The notes under the pieces are model-generated. The model searched no databases and was not told the origin of the DNA. It saw only the letters and a list, made by a program, of their open reading frames with translations. Shown piece after piece: positions 12,198-22,158 of a stretch of DNA of 64,000 bases; position 1 is the first letter of the stretch; each line of letters opens with the position of its first letter. Source of the DNA: Pseudophaeomoniella oleicola (taxonomy: Eukaryota > Ascomycota > Eurotiomycetes > Phaeomoniellales > Phaeomoniellaceae); NCBI GenBank assembly GCA_003868215.1, contig QWDQ01000005.1:620001-684000 (forward strand). The letters are read 5' to 3'. The position numbers were made by a program, and so were the translations under genes.

Positions 12198-12947
12198 TCA
12201 CGACCGTGAAGGACTGAGAGGTCTATTGAAGCCTCCAGTACGATTCATATACTGTCTGTATTGTGTCCTCTTCTCCTTTCTTACACCGTAGACGTCGTTA
12301 CCCGGTACCTTCTTATTATTGGTGGTGTTGAAACTCGTAAAACCCATTGTTCTCCTGAGCAAGGCATCGGGGTCTTCGTCCTCGAGAGCGCTCGGCTCAT
12401 CCAAATGCATGGCATCGCCATTTCGTTCCTCTCGCTTGGGTCTGCTTCGTACCTCTTCGTCTTCGTGCCTTGTACGATCTGCTCGAGGGCCCCGTGGAGG
12501 CGATCTAGTCCTAGCTCCAGTACCATTCCGTGTTGGCGAGCGTGATCTGTCTCGACCGAATTTCGCAGGAACATCTGGGACAATTAGCGATCCATGATGT
12601 GGGACCAAGTATCTGAACATACCTCGTTTTCTGTCACGGCTTCTGCTGCGCTCTTTGTCTCTTCGGTCACGGTCTCTCCTGTCGTACCCATTTCTGCCTT
12701 CGCGATCTTTTCTGTCACGATCTCTTTCGCGATCCCTATCCCGGTCTCGATAGCGATCCCTCGACCGGCTTCGTTCATGTCTTCGTTCAGGTCTGTTCTT
12801 GTCCCGTGACCGTGATCGCCGCCTGCCGTCATGTGCTCCTATACCTGGGTTCCCCGGACGTGATTTCTGACTTAGCGCACCCTCATCTTCATCCCACATC
12901 GCGGTGCTGTCAGTGCGTCTTGCGCGTTTTGCGGGTGGTTCAGCCAT
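12198..12947 (-). CDS. SNRNP27: U4/U6.U5 tri-snRNP-associated protein SNRNP27 (27 kDa) homologue
   Basis: A nuclear splicing protein of the tri-snRNP. Two exons, 12947-12623 and 12574-12198, give 233 residues. The N-terminal half is an SR-like domain of RD, RS and KDR dipeptides. The C-terminus carries the conserved family block: MGFTSFNTTNNKKVPG followed by NDVYGVRKEKRTQYRQYMNR and GGFNRPL. In animals the conserved C-terminal Met region affects splice-site choice. The intron is only 48 bases with a GTATGT donor and a TCCCAG acceptor. It contains no stop, so unspliced mRNA would code for a protein with 16 extra residues between the SR domain and the middle of the protein. Identification rests on the unmistakable C-terminal block. 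Confidence 0.93.
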   Translation of the reverse strand: MAEPPAKRARRTDSTAMWDEDEGALSQKSRPGNPGIGAHDGRRRSRSRDKNRPERRHERSRSRDRYRDRDRDRERDRDRKDREGRNGYDRRDRDRRDKERSRSRDRKRGMFRYLVPHHGSLIVPDVPAKFGRDRSRSPTRNGTGARTRSPPRGPRADRTRHEDEEVRSRPKREERNGDAMHLDEPSALEDEDPDALLRRTMGFTSFNTTNNKKVPGNDVYGVRKEKRTQYRQYMNRTGGFNRPLSPSRS

Positions 12948-13880
12948 TTACTTGAGGATTGTTATTGAACTCCTGGCTCTTTTGCGCCTTGCTACAAGTA
13001 TCCTTCTCTGATACTGTATCGCTATTTCATAATCTCTGTTGGAACACAATCTTCATCCTTAGACTGTCCTTGTTAGCCAAGCTCTCACTCATGCTATATT
13101 TACTATACAGTAATTCGGCGCAGTAGCCTTCGTCGGAGAAAAAGTGCCAGTGGATATTGCGCTACATGCATTCCTGCCACACCGTAGTCTCCAAATTCCG
13201 ACAAGACAAGCATCGCCTTCGTTCTGTCAATGATTAAATTACTGAACCTGTTGGTAAATACTATGATGACTACAGTATCAAAATGCCATTCATCACTCTA
13301 CCTTGAGGAAGCATGCAATACCAATCTCCCAGCACTGAGGATGTCGTCCGAAGACGTGTCACTATAGAAAGGCCTCATCGAAATCCGCTATGCCACACTT
13401 CATTCACGATCAATGACATCATGTGATGATATATCTTGACCGTCCAGAGGACCAATGGAATAGATATTGAAGGTTCTCCAAAGCTCAGTTGGCACACGTC
13501 CAACGGTCTGCATCAGGAGTCCTCGGAAGAGGAGACTTGTTTATTGCTGCAAGATGTTGTTGAGTAATCAGATTCTGTACTGAGAGACTCCGGCAACAAG
13601 TCTACAAAGCCCGTCCCTCCCTCCCAGGACTACTACTATAAATATAGACCAGCACTAATAAATGAAACTATTCGACCAATTGTGAGTTATGATTCGCGGT
13701 ATTGCAGGTTAACCAGCTGCGACCTAGCACAGTCCCGCCAGATAGTGAACACGGCAAATATATAGGGAAAGAGCCAACTGGCCAGCTCTATCAGCGATTA
13801 TTTTTCGTGGTTGTCCAATAACCCTTATCTCCTTCAGATGATTTTGTTTGCGAGACGATCTCCGCCGCACTGTGGTCAGA
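12948..13880. other. Intergenic region, divergent promoters
   Basis: About 930 bases lie between SNRNP27 and the zinc-finger-like gene. It contains a TATA-like TATAAATATA around 13635 but no coding frame that I can support. Confidence 0.5.
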
Positions 13881-14995
13881 ATGAATGCGAATATCTCTTC
13901 GGAAGATGATATTCAATCTGGAGATCATGGTGAGGCCCAAGTTCAAGCCATCAGACGCGAAAGCGAGCGCTTGCGCCGCCATCTAGGCTTAGGAGAAACC
14001 GAGGATCAGCAAGACCCGGTTGTCGTGATCTTCTTCATCGAAAGAGCTCCAGATTCCCCAAAGGGCGCGAGGTGCAAGTTGCCCTGCTGTGGAACCACCA
14101 TTCAACCGGGGGAATACAGAAATGGCACTGGATCCGGGCATGGATGAGATATGGGGCCGGGGACTCAAGCAAAAGTCCGGTATGCTTGCAAAACAGGCTG
14201 CTGCATCTTTGTTATATGGCGATCATATTATAACTAACAGCCATCAAAGATTTCTACCATGTCTCCTGTTTCGAGGAGATCGCAGATCTATCAAATGTCG
14301 AGTATTTTAAACGCATCAATGCTGTAACACGACTGAATTTCCATGTTCGGGGCCTCAAGGCAAACAATGTCATGGACGGCATGTACCTCTGCGATGGAGG
14401 AGCGGAACGGCTCATCACCGACTGGACACTTCGAAGGGGTGGATGGGTTAATGATCAAGCCGGTATCAGTAACGAGCCTGAGAATACACCCTTCAATCGG
14501 GCATTTTGGAATCTTTGGAACAGGGCAGGCTCCTCGAGTTTCAAATTTGAACCTGTCGAAGGTCTCGGATGGCACGAGACATTTTTGTTGCACAACATGC
14601 TCGCTCCCTTCCAGAGCGACGGTCCAGCAGATACAGAAGAATGGAATCTCTTCGACGAATATCTGCCCAACGACGTAGACGACCTGAATCAGCGACATAG
14701 CTTGAGTCGTATGTTAGCAACTTGGACTAGAGACCAGGTATGTGGAGTTCCCTTGAAAGAAAAACCGCTGAAGATGTCTTCATGGCTTGACATCACGTTC
14801 TCTTTGCCGCCTTTCACTGTGGTGCGCCTCTTTCCGTGGTAAGATGCGCGTTGACTGTTGGAATCGTAGGGTCTTGCTTGCACCGAGAATGAGCACCTGA
14901 CAGCAGCTGAAATTGAAGCGAAACATGCATTGAGCGACAAAGCCATCAAAGCCATCCGCCGGCTTTCTTCGGTGCCCATGCCGAATTTTCAGTGA
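13881..14995 (+). CDS. PARP-type-zinc-finger-like hypothetical protein, apparently frameshifted
   Basis: Three exons are indicated: 13881-14179, 14250-14737 and 14870-14995. The product would be about 300 residues. Exon 1 encodes ARCKLPCCGTTIQPGEYR, and across intron 1 (donor GTATGC) comes DFYHVSCFEEIADL. The C...CC...H-x2-C pattern resembles PARP-type zinc fingers in uncharacterised Pezizomycotina proteins. The last intron is phase 0 and leads to a helical tail ending PMPNFQ. The frame breaks inside exon 1: after GEYR at about 14120 the continuing peptide MALDPGMDEIWGRG is in the next frame, and exon 1 is 299 bases where 298 would be in phase. One extra A in the AAA at 14120-14122 would account for it. 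Either this copy is recently inactivated or the assembly has an error; the rest of the gene shows no decay. The start is the first ATG in frame with the finger. Confidence 0.65.
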
Positions 14996-15718
14996 GAGCT
15001 TCTCGGACCGATGGCGAATGACGACTCAACGACTGTTACCTGAATTCAATTGCTCTACAGGTATATGTAGATTTAGCGTGAGTGACGTGATATACAGAAC
15101 AAGGATTGAAGGAGGGATGTGCAGCCTTCCGAGCAGTACTTGTTCTTCGTACATCTGAAGATCTAGAAGAGTCCGAGGGCAATGCGAGAGTTAAGTCAGC
15201 ATTTCAACATCGAAGCACTATCTTGAAAAACGGCGATCACTTCTCTCCCCGAATCTTCTGCTGCTCAAATTACTGCTGCAATACACGTAACATCGTCTGC
15301 AGCTCTGGCCGGAAGGCTCGTGCGTGCGACGACGTTGCAGCCATTCATGCTAGCGCACTCGGTAGATTGTCAATTCTGATCGACCAAATAGCATCCAGCG
15401 CTGTCGATACAACCGCTGTTCAGGACAGATGACACTATGATAGGTAATTTGCAGTCCTTCTCATCGACGACCAACGGATGGCTTCTGATGCCGTGCCCAC
15501 TAGTTAACTCTCCATGTTCTGTCCTCGAAATCTGGGACGTGGACCTTAGGCACTAGTCACTGTAAGGCAGTCGTGGTTATCGGCGGGCCGTTCCGTGATA
15601 AGCGACAAAGTTAAAACTCGCATTTTCTTTCACGGGGGAACAAGTCGATTCTCTCCTCGTTGTAGTGGTGTAAATGCAGTGCCATAGATCAGTCGGTCTC
15701 CTACAGGTGTAGTTGACG
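14996..15718. other. Intergenic region
   Basis: About 720 bases between two plus-strand genes. A frame at 15106-15432 is open but has no splice, motif or codon support. I see nothing definite. Confidence 0.5.
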
Positions 15719-16942
15719 ATGGCACAAAGCTCAATATCGCATCGGCGTACACATAACTTACTATTGATATCCAAATTACTCAGTCTTCGAGACAATGCTT
15801 CACCTTTGACCCTCATTCTGGATTCGCTAGAGCAGCCGGCCAAACCACTATTGCGAGAATGCATCAGAAGGGCTAATGTACGTCGGAATCCATTCCATGC
15901 ATATATATACTTCTTTGGCTCGTCACTGACTCGCTCAGGCGTCGAAAACGCACACTGTGCTTCTGTCATTCGAGACTTTGCAGGCACCAAAGGGTATAGA
16001 CACCTTCATTCAAGCATGGCAGATTCCACCTTCCGAGTTATCGGCCACTCTCAGCAATCAAATAGGCTCTGCAATTGCAGCCTCATCTGCCAAGCGTATG
16101 TTGCTCATCTTGCTTTTCGATAGACATTCTTGACCGATGTGTTAGGCTGTGTTATTCTCATTGACTCCTTGCACCCACTCTGTTCTATCAAGGGACCATC
16201 CTTCTCTCTCCCGACGTTTCTCACTGGCCTCATGATGTCTCGTTCTTCGAGTCCCCAAACACAAATCTCGATCATGGCTGTCTACCACACCGACATCCCA
16301 GACGCCTCACCCACTTCCCCATATGAACCCTCTCCATTCACCCTCCTCTCCTACATCGCCACCACTCTCATCACCGTGCATTCCCTACCAAATCTTCTTT
16401 CGATCCGTCAAGCCGAATCCCGTTCCCTCGCTCGTCCCACGTTCGGTCTCGCCGAAGAAGTAGAAGGGATTCTCATCGGCCTCCCCTCTGCCAAATCGGC
16501 CCATTCGCAGAAATCAAATCAACCTCAACCCCCTTCTCTCACCCCAGCCCTCTCCGGGATAATTCTCGACCTCGAACACCGCCGAAAATCCGGCCGCGGT
16601 GTCCAAGAGTCGTACTTCCTCCCTTCTTCCCCCAAGCACCTCTGGACCCCTCAAACCCAAAAAGAACACATCACCCTCCTCGACGACCACCCCCTATTCC
16701 GCAAACCCGATTTGACTGCTTTATCATCCAACCAAGACAACAACGACTCAGACCTCTCCGGCCTCACCTTCGACCTCACCCTCACCGACCGCCAGCGAAG
16801 AGAGCGCGAAGGCGTCGTGTTGCCGTACTTTGACGCGCAGAAATCTTCTGGTGGCGACGGGGGCGTCGTCGGCGACGGAGGGAGGATCTTGTATGATATG
16901 GGGAGCGAGGATGATTTTGATGAGGAGGAAGATGAGATTTAA
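15719..16942 (+). CDS. ELP5: Elongator complex protein 5 (Elp5/Iki1)
   Basis: A subunit of the Elp4-Elp5-Elp6 RecA-like ring of Elongator, which is required for wobble-uridine modification of tRNAs. Three exons, 15719-15877, 15939-16095 and 16146-16942, give 370 residues. The N-terminus (MAQSSISHRRTHNLLLISKL) and the segment RCVILIDSLHPLC fit the RecA-like fold with strand-ending Asp. The C-terminus shows the family signature LTLTDRQRREREGVVLPYFDAQ (given here as its core QRREREGVVLPYFDAQ) and GRILYDMGSEDDFDEEEDEI. Both introns have good GTACGT/GTATGT donors. The first ATG in frame was ignored in favour of the one beginning MAQ at 15719, since the bases before it do not form an upstream ATG. 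Confidence 0.92.
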
Positions 16943-17606
16943 GAGAAAAGGCTACTTACTATTAATATTACATTTACATTTGTACTTGAGATAGTAATAT
17001 GAGACTTCGTGTGTCCCTACCTACCTAGGCAGTGCAGACGTGACTCGCTTAAACAGTATTTCATCCTGAACCCATTTGATTGTTTGGCCGTCTGCATTCA
17101 GACATAGCACACACAAAATAAAGAAGAAACCATCCATGCCTTCCTTTCATAGAAGCGAAAAGAAAGGGTTCATGATATAGGAGGGTGGTTATAATGTTAA
17201 CGCTCCACAATTCATCCATCCATACATTATATACATACATACATACACACATACACTTGACTGTCTCCCCATCTTCGTCGACTGTCATCAGAACCTAACC
17301 TAAATGATACCACTCTTCTTTTCACACTCTTTCAATTGCAATACCGTTTCATCTCCTTCCCTTATTTTCCCGTCAAGCATAACCGGCAGAAGTACAGAGG
17401 CGGTTCAGGTTCATTCCATCAATGTTATGTGGCTCCGGGTAGTATGCAAATTCCAGCCTAAGATAGCGACACAGCAATATCGTAGTCTCCTGTTTCTCCA
17501 GATGGTCTCTTTTTTAGCCCCATACAGAGCCTGCGCAACGCAATATTTCCACAGCAGAATCCCACTCCATCCTTCTTCCCTATATTCCCCTTTTCTTTTT
17601 TCCCCT
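16943..17606. other. Intergenic region between convergent genes
   Basis: The shared 3' region of Elp5 and Sec22. It contains a CTACCTACCTAGG motif around 17017-17029 and a CATA tetranucleotide run at about 17231-17254. No gene is seen. Confidence 0.55.
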
Positions 17607-18596
17607 TTAGAAGAATCTCCACCATATGAAAACGATCATGATGAACCCCAGACCAGCAAATGGTCCGTACTGCTTCAACAACAGCTCCCAATTGATCCTC
17701 ACGGCCGCCTTCCTGTACTTCTTGCTATCCTCCCTCAACCGTCCGGACATCTCGCCCATGCGCTCGAGCGAGTCGCCGCGGTACAGCAGGTCCTCGATGT
17801 TCTTGGTCATGACCTGCGTGACGTCGCGCAGCTCGTCGTTGAGCTTGTCGAGGTTGGCCGAGGCCCGTGTGTCGGAGTACGTTTTCTTGGTGCGCTGGAT
17901 GAAGGTGTCGAATTCGACGAAGGCGTATGGGCGGCAGGTCGGGGAGTGGTATTGGGAGGGGGAGTAGGTGGTCGTGAATTCGGTGGCGAGGTCCGAGAGG
18001 TAGGTGAATGCGAGTTTGCGCGGGTAGCTGCGGTCGCAGATGCAGAGGAAGCAGATTTGGTCTTGGATTAGGTAGCTATATGGCGCAGAAAGAGAAGCGG
18101 TTCGTTAGTCTAGGCAGACGAATCCGAGGAACACGACGAGTGGGAAAGTGCCGGGCCTGGCGAAAAGATGATGATAGAGAATAGAGAACAAACTTACTGT
18201 AAGGTGTAGGGCCCCGACTCTATAGAAGCTTGTTGCTCTGAATTCCTGTTCAATCTCCTGAATATCATCTTCGCCTGTGATTTGACCTCCGCCAACTCTG
18301 TTTCCGCCTGCATGCCATGATATCATCAGCTTCTTTCGCGCTCTTTCATCATGTGCAGTTCCATCCAGAAAGACGTTTCTGATATGTAGTACCGATGCGC
18401 AATAGGGTAGGAGTAGTAGTAGCACCGTACCTGTTCATCATCGACACTGGCCGCCAGCATCAGGCCTATTCCCCCCCGCCCCAAAATAGATTAGCTTCGA
18501 ATTTCGCTTCTTCTTTTCCCCCAGAGAATAGGGTGGAAAATATTTCAAAGGGTAGAACATACCGTCTAGCCTCGCTATTTGAGTAGACTTAACCAT
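17607..18596 (-). CDS. sec22: R-SNARE Sec22, ER-Golgi vesicle trafficking
   Basis: A longin-type R-SNARE that drives fusion of COPII and COPI vesicles between ER and Golgi. Four exons, 18596-18563, 18465-18431, 18307-18198 and 18075-17607, give 215 residues, close to the 214 of yeast Sec22. The longin domain starts MVKSTQIARLDG and includes ICFLCICDRSYPRKLAFTYL. The SNARE motif follows, with the zero-layer arginine in DLLYRGDSLERM. A C-terminal tail anchor (FAGLGFIMIVFIWW) ends the protein. Splice donors are GTATGT, GTACGG and GTAAGT. The very short first two exons, 34 and 35 bases, are common in fungal sec22 genes. Confidence 0.95.
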
Positions 18597-19442
18597 CTCT
18601 TCTCTCTCTTTTTTTTTCTTGTTTCAACCTCAACTTCAAACAGCAGCAGTAACAGCAACAGCAATAACAACAATCACAGTAAGTTACGTGTTCTCCAATT
18701 GGTGGTCTCTAGACAATGACGCTAATGGGTTCTTCCCGCTGCTAAGGTTCTGCACGATACCTATCTTGGTATCGCTCCCGCTCCTGCCACGATGACGTAA
18801 GTTAATTCCATCTCCATTACCTTTTTGCTGCTGCATCTTGTTGAGCACGTGTACGCTGGGTCTTGCTTGCGTCTGATGGACGTTGGCATCATTCATCACT
18901 GTTACAATCTGGTTTCTGCTTGTCGCGTACGCTGGCTTCTTTGTGTTTGAACACAGGTCAGCCGTCTGATCAAAAGCTCAGCGTCCACGTCCATGCTTTA
19001 TATACTTCTGCCTCTTCGTTGTTGATATTCTATAATATAACATATATGGGTGCTGAACATGGCTGCTGGTCTCGTCTAATCAAAGATCGACTTCTAGCCA
19101 GCGTCATTATATACCCCAAATCTGATATAGACAATATAAATCATGCACTTGTCCTTTAGGTGTCCGAATATGCCTTCATTGTGCAACAGATCGAAAGGCT
19201 CAAAGACAGTAGCTCCGCTTCCCATGCAGGCACAACCACACTGGGACCCAAGCAGCAATACATCATAAGACGTAGATCATAAGGAGAGCGATGCTCTCGT
19301 TGCCCCTTGTGAAAAACGACGGTGATCTGATCATGGCAACTGCTGCAGACCTTTGTGATAGTTCTCCTTTCTCATCTACTCTTACGTCCTTTGTCAATCT
19401 CACGGCATAATCCTAGGCGTAGTAACTGACAACTGTCCAGTG
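18597..19442. other. Intergenic region with T-rich and CAR repeat tract
   Basis: The upstream flank of sec22 begins with a CT/T-rich tract (18595-18625) and a CAG/CAA tract (18640-18680). An open frame from an ATG near 19289 could be a first exon of the doubtful gene that follows, but no donor fits cleanly. Confidence 0.45.
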
Positions 19443-20040
19443 ATTCAAACTCAACCAACGGGGGGTTTGAATACCCCGACCCAACTCTCTGTGAGATTGG
19501 GCAGACAGCGGCCGTGAACCCCGCACCCTTCGCTCCCCTCCCCCTCCCCCTCCCCCTCGCCCTCGCCGGCTCATGGCCCCTGCCTGCGTTGATCCAACCA
19601 GCTCGAGCTGGTAGACAAGGTGGAAGACCGTTTTGGTCATACCATCGGCAGAGAATGGTTGCGCTCGGTGACCTCGTAGCCGGGGGCTTTGTCCACGTGG
19701 GTGACGTCTGGCGTTATGCTGAGTACGTCCCCCGCGTCGGACTCGTGAGAGGCGAGGCCGAGGTGGTCGAGGTCTGCTCGGTATGGGTGAGAATGCGCGG
19801 GAAGACAGGGTTCGGGGCCGCTGTCTTCGAAGTCGATGACCCGCGCGATTTCGTCCGCATTGTTGGTGACCAAGCTCTCAGACATATCCTCCTGCTAACT
19901 TTTGTGATCTAGTTTCATGGGGCCGCGGGCATCCACCGCCAGATGGTGGGCGACATCTGGCGGAGGATCACCGTCGAGCGTGGGGGCTTCGTCTTCACGC
20001 TCTGGGACCTCAGCGACGAGGCCTACAGGGCAGATGTGTA
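19443..20040 (+). CDS. Doubtful hypothetical gene (3' part)
   Basis: I do not recognise this product. A plus-strand frame runs from an acceptor-like TGTCCAG ending at about 19442 to 19912. After a typical intron end (CTGCTAAC...ATCTAG at 19912) the same frame resumes at 19913 and stops at 20038-20040. The last exon (FHGAAGIHRQMVGDIWRR and onward) has about 90% G/C at third positions and good amino-acid balance. The donor is uncertain: GTTGGT at 19862 keeps phase, and GTATGG further upstream also would. The minus strand is also stop-free in codon register over much of this stretch. There is no in-frame ATG before about 19660, so a first exon is missing or the gene is not real. Confidence 0.3.
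19534..19563. repeat. CCCCTC hexanucleotide repeat
   Basis: Four to five copies of CCCCTC form a pyrimidine-only tract inside the doubtful gene, where it would encode a Pro-Leu run. Confidence 0.85.
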
Positions 20041-20042
20041 GA

Positions 20043-21552
20043 TCAGTGAGTGACTCCAAAATCGACCGGCCCATCAGCATCCTCATTCTCATCGTCCTCG
20101 GCTGCCCCTTGATGCTTTCTTTTACTGTCTGACATGGGCTTCTGGAAGTCTACTGCAACACTCACTTCCACGAAATCTTCCAGTTCCTCGCTAACAGTTT
20201 TCAATTTTTCTTTAACACTAGCCACTCCCTCGTGGCCTACGATATGCCTTGCTGGAGGATTTTCGTGACCACCAATCGCTGTCAATGCGTACAGAGTTTC
20301 GCTGATCACCTTGTCTGTGTGTGCTCGAGACAATGGCGGAATTAACTCAACAATCTCATTTTTTGACAGCAAGCATGGACCAGCTTCTCTAGACACACTC
20401 GAATACGGCGACTCGACTCCATTTCTACCATCTTCATCTGCGTTTTCTCTTTCTATCGACAGTGTCTCATCGGCTGGAGGCGAGGTATAGGCCGGATATT
20501 GTTTTTGTATTTCAGGCAGGCGGTTGAGTAAGCCGTCCAAAAGACCTCTGAATAGTGGTGCAGTGTTCACCTCAGGGGTATACGCAGCATGCTGCGGAAC
20601 GGTTGTGACCTTATTGGTCAAGATACCAAGTTCGATGCTCGCTTGAATGATCGTCATTTTGATATTGAAAGGGGCAATCTCATAAGCGATAGAATCGCAA
20701 AATCCTTCGAGAGCCCAGTTCGCGGCACAGAACATGCCTAAACCTGGTGTTCCCAAATGGCCGGCTGAAAGAATGCCAGCTGTTAGCTCCTCATCTTTTT
20801 TCCTCGACGTCTCTTCAAGGATCGGAAGCTTACTGATACCACCGAGAATCATCATATGGCCGATTTTCTGAGCTCTCATCTGTGGCAAAGTTGCCTTGAT
20901 AATGTTCACCGGTCCGAAGAAATTTGTTTCAAACTGGTCACGAACCAACAACTTTGCTCGTCGAGAACCCGCGAATTCTTCGACAGTACCGACCACAGTT
21001 TGACTCGTGCAGTTCAACAGGATATCGACTCTTCCAAAAGCACTGACAGCCTCTGCCACGGCCGCCTGACATTGCCCCATCGACCTATCACACAGCAATC
21101 ACACATGAGCTCAGTTCTCAACATTACATCTCTTTCGTACTTTGTTCACCCTTCTGGCATACACACATCCGAAAAGACCGCTCAAAAGAAAGTGGCAGAA
21201 AAGACAAATCACCAAAACAAGAAAAACATCATCATCATCATCGATAACACAGTACATACCTAACATCCAACCCCACAATCCTCAACCGATCCTTCCACCC
21301 CCTCCCAGCATTCCCCCCCACCTCGGCCAAAAAATTCTTAAAATCCAAACTCCGCGCCCCATCCTTTTCGAAATCCGCTGGAATGATCCCGGAGACGGCG
21401 TAATCGCCGTGCGACAGCACCGCGCGCGCGAGCGAGATGCCGATGGGCGAATCGCCGGCCGTGATGAGCCAGACGCGGGGCGCGTTGTGTGTTGGGAACT
21501 GCGGCGTCGGTTGGTGATGAGAGGTGCTGCTGCTGCTGCCTGGGATCGTCAT
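20043..21552 (-). CDS. SDR-fold protein lacking the catalytic Tyr-Lys pair
   Basis: A 444-residue protein with a short-chain dehydrogenase fold. Two exons, 21552-21260 and 21084-20043, join across a 175-base intron (GTATGT donor). The first beta-alpha unit reads WLITAGDSPIGISLARAV, so the usual TGxxxGIG nucleotide motif is altered to TAGDSPIG. The NAG-equivalent is LLNCTSQ. At the active site, where active enzymes have YxxxK before ALEG, this protein has FCAANWALEG: Tyr is Phe and Lys is Asn. Downstream FNIKMTIIQAS matches the strand after the active site. A C-terminal extension of about 150 residues is rich in acidic and Ser residues. The fold is clear, but normal SDR catalysis is unlikely; a regulatory or binding role is inference. 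Confidence 0.82.
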
Positions 21553-22158
21553 CGCGGCGTTGGCGTTGGGCAGGGCGAAGCCAGTTACTCTCTGTGTGCT
21601 TGTATGTGTGTGTGTGTCTGTGTGCGTTGTGCCGTACTGTATCCAATCTCAAGGACCTTTTTTGTTGTTACTACCTTACTAGGTACCTTACCTTAATAAC
21701 CCATCTATCGCATCTTCCCCTTCTTGAGGGATCAATGAATCAGACCAGATCCTAGCTCATATTCTTCTTCTCCTCCTCTCCATGACAGTCAAATTCATCC
21801 ATATTGAATTCTCACCGTTAGTGATTAACTATATGCTCGGAGAACATGAAGGTATTATGTTGTGTTGATCACCCAGAGTTGGTGACTGATTAATTATATG
21901 ATGACTAAGGTAACTAATGCCAAGCCTTTAATCATCATTTATCAGGTACAATAATACCTCACATAGAATAGATGAAGGTAAGAGTATTCAATGCTTTTGT
22001 TATCCTAATACAAGAGTGGCCATACAATCACAGATTCAGGTAGGTCAAAAGGACCATCCTATTATCCTACCAGCGATACAAGAACGCAAGTTCACAGTTC
22101 TGTCAGGTAATGATACTGTAAGGTAGTTGGCAATATGCCTTTGACCTTTCGTGCCTAG
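21553..22158. other. Intergenic region with GT microsatellite
   Basis: This holds an interrupted TG run at 21600-21630 and a CTTACTAGGTACCTTACC motif near 21677-21694. The rest, to 22158, is AT-rich with no gene. Confidence 0.55.

Noticed and set aside
15106-15432. Plus-strand open frame after the zinc-finger-like gene
   Set aside because: No protein-like pattern and no ATG context or splice sites; treated as intergenic.
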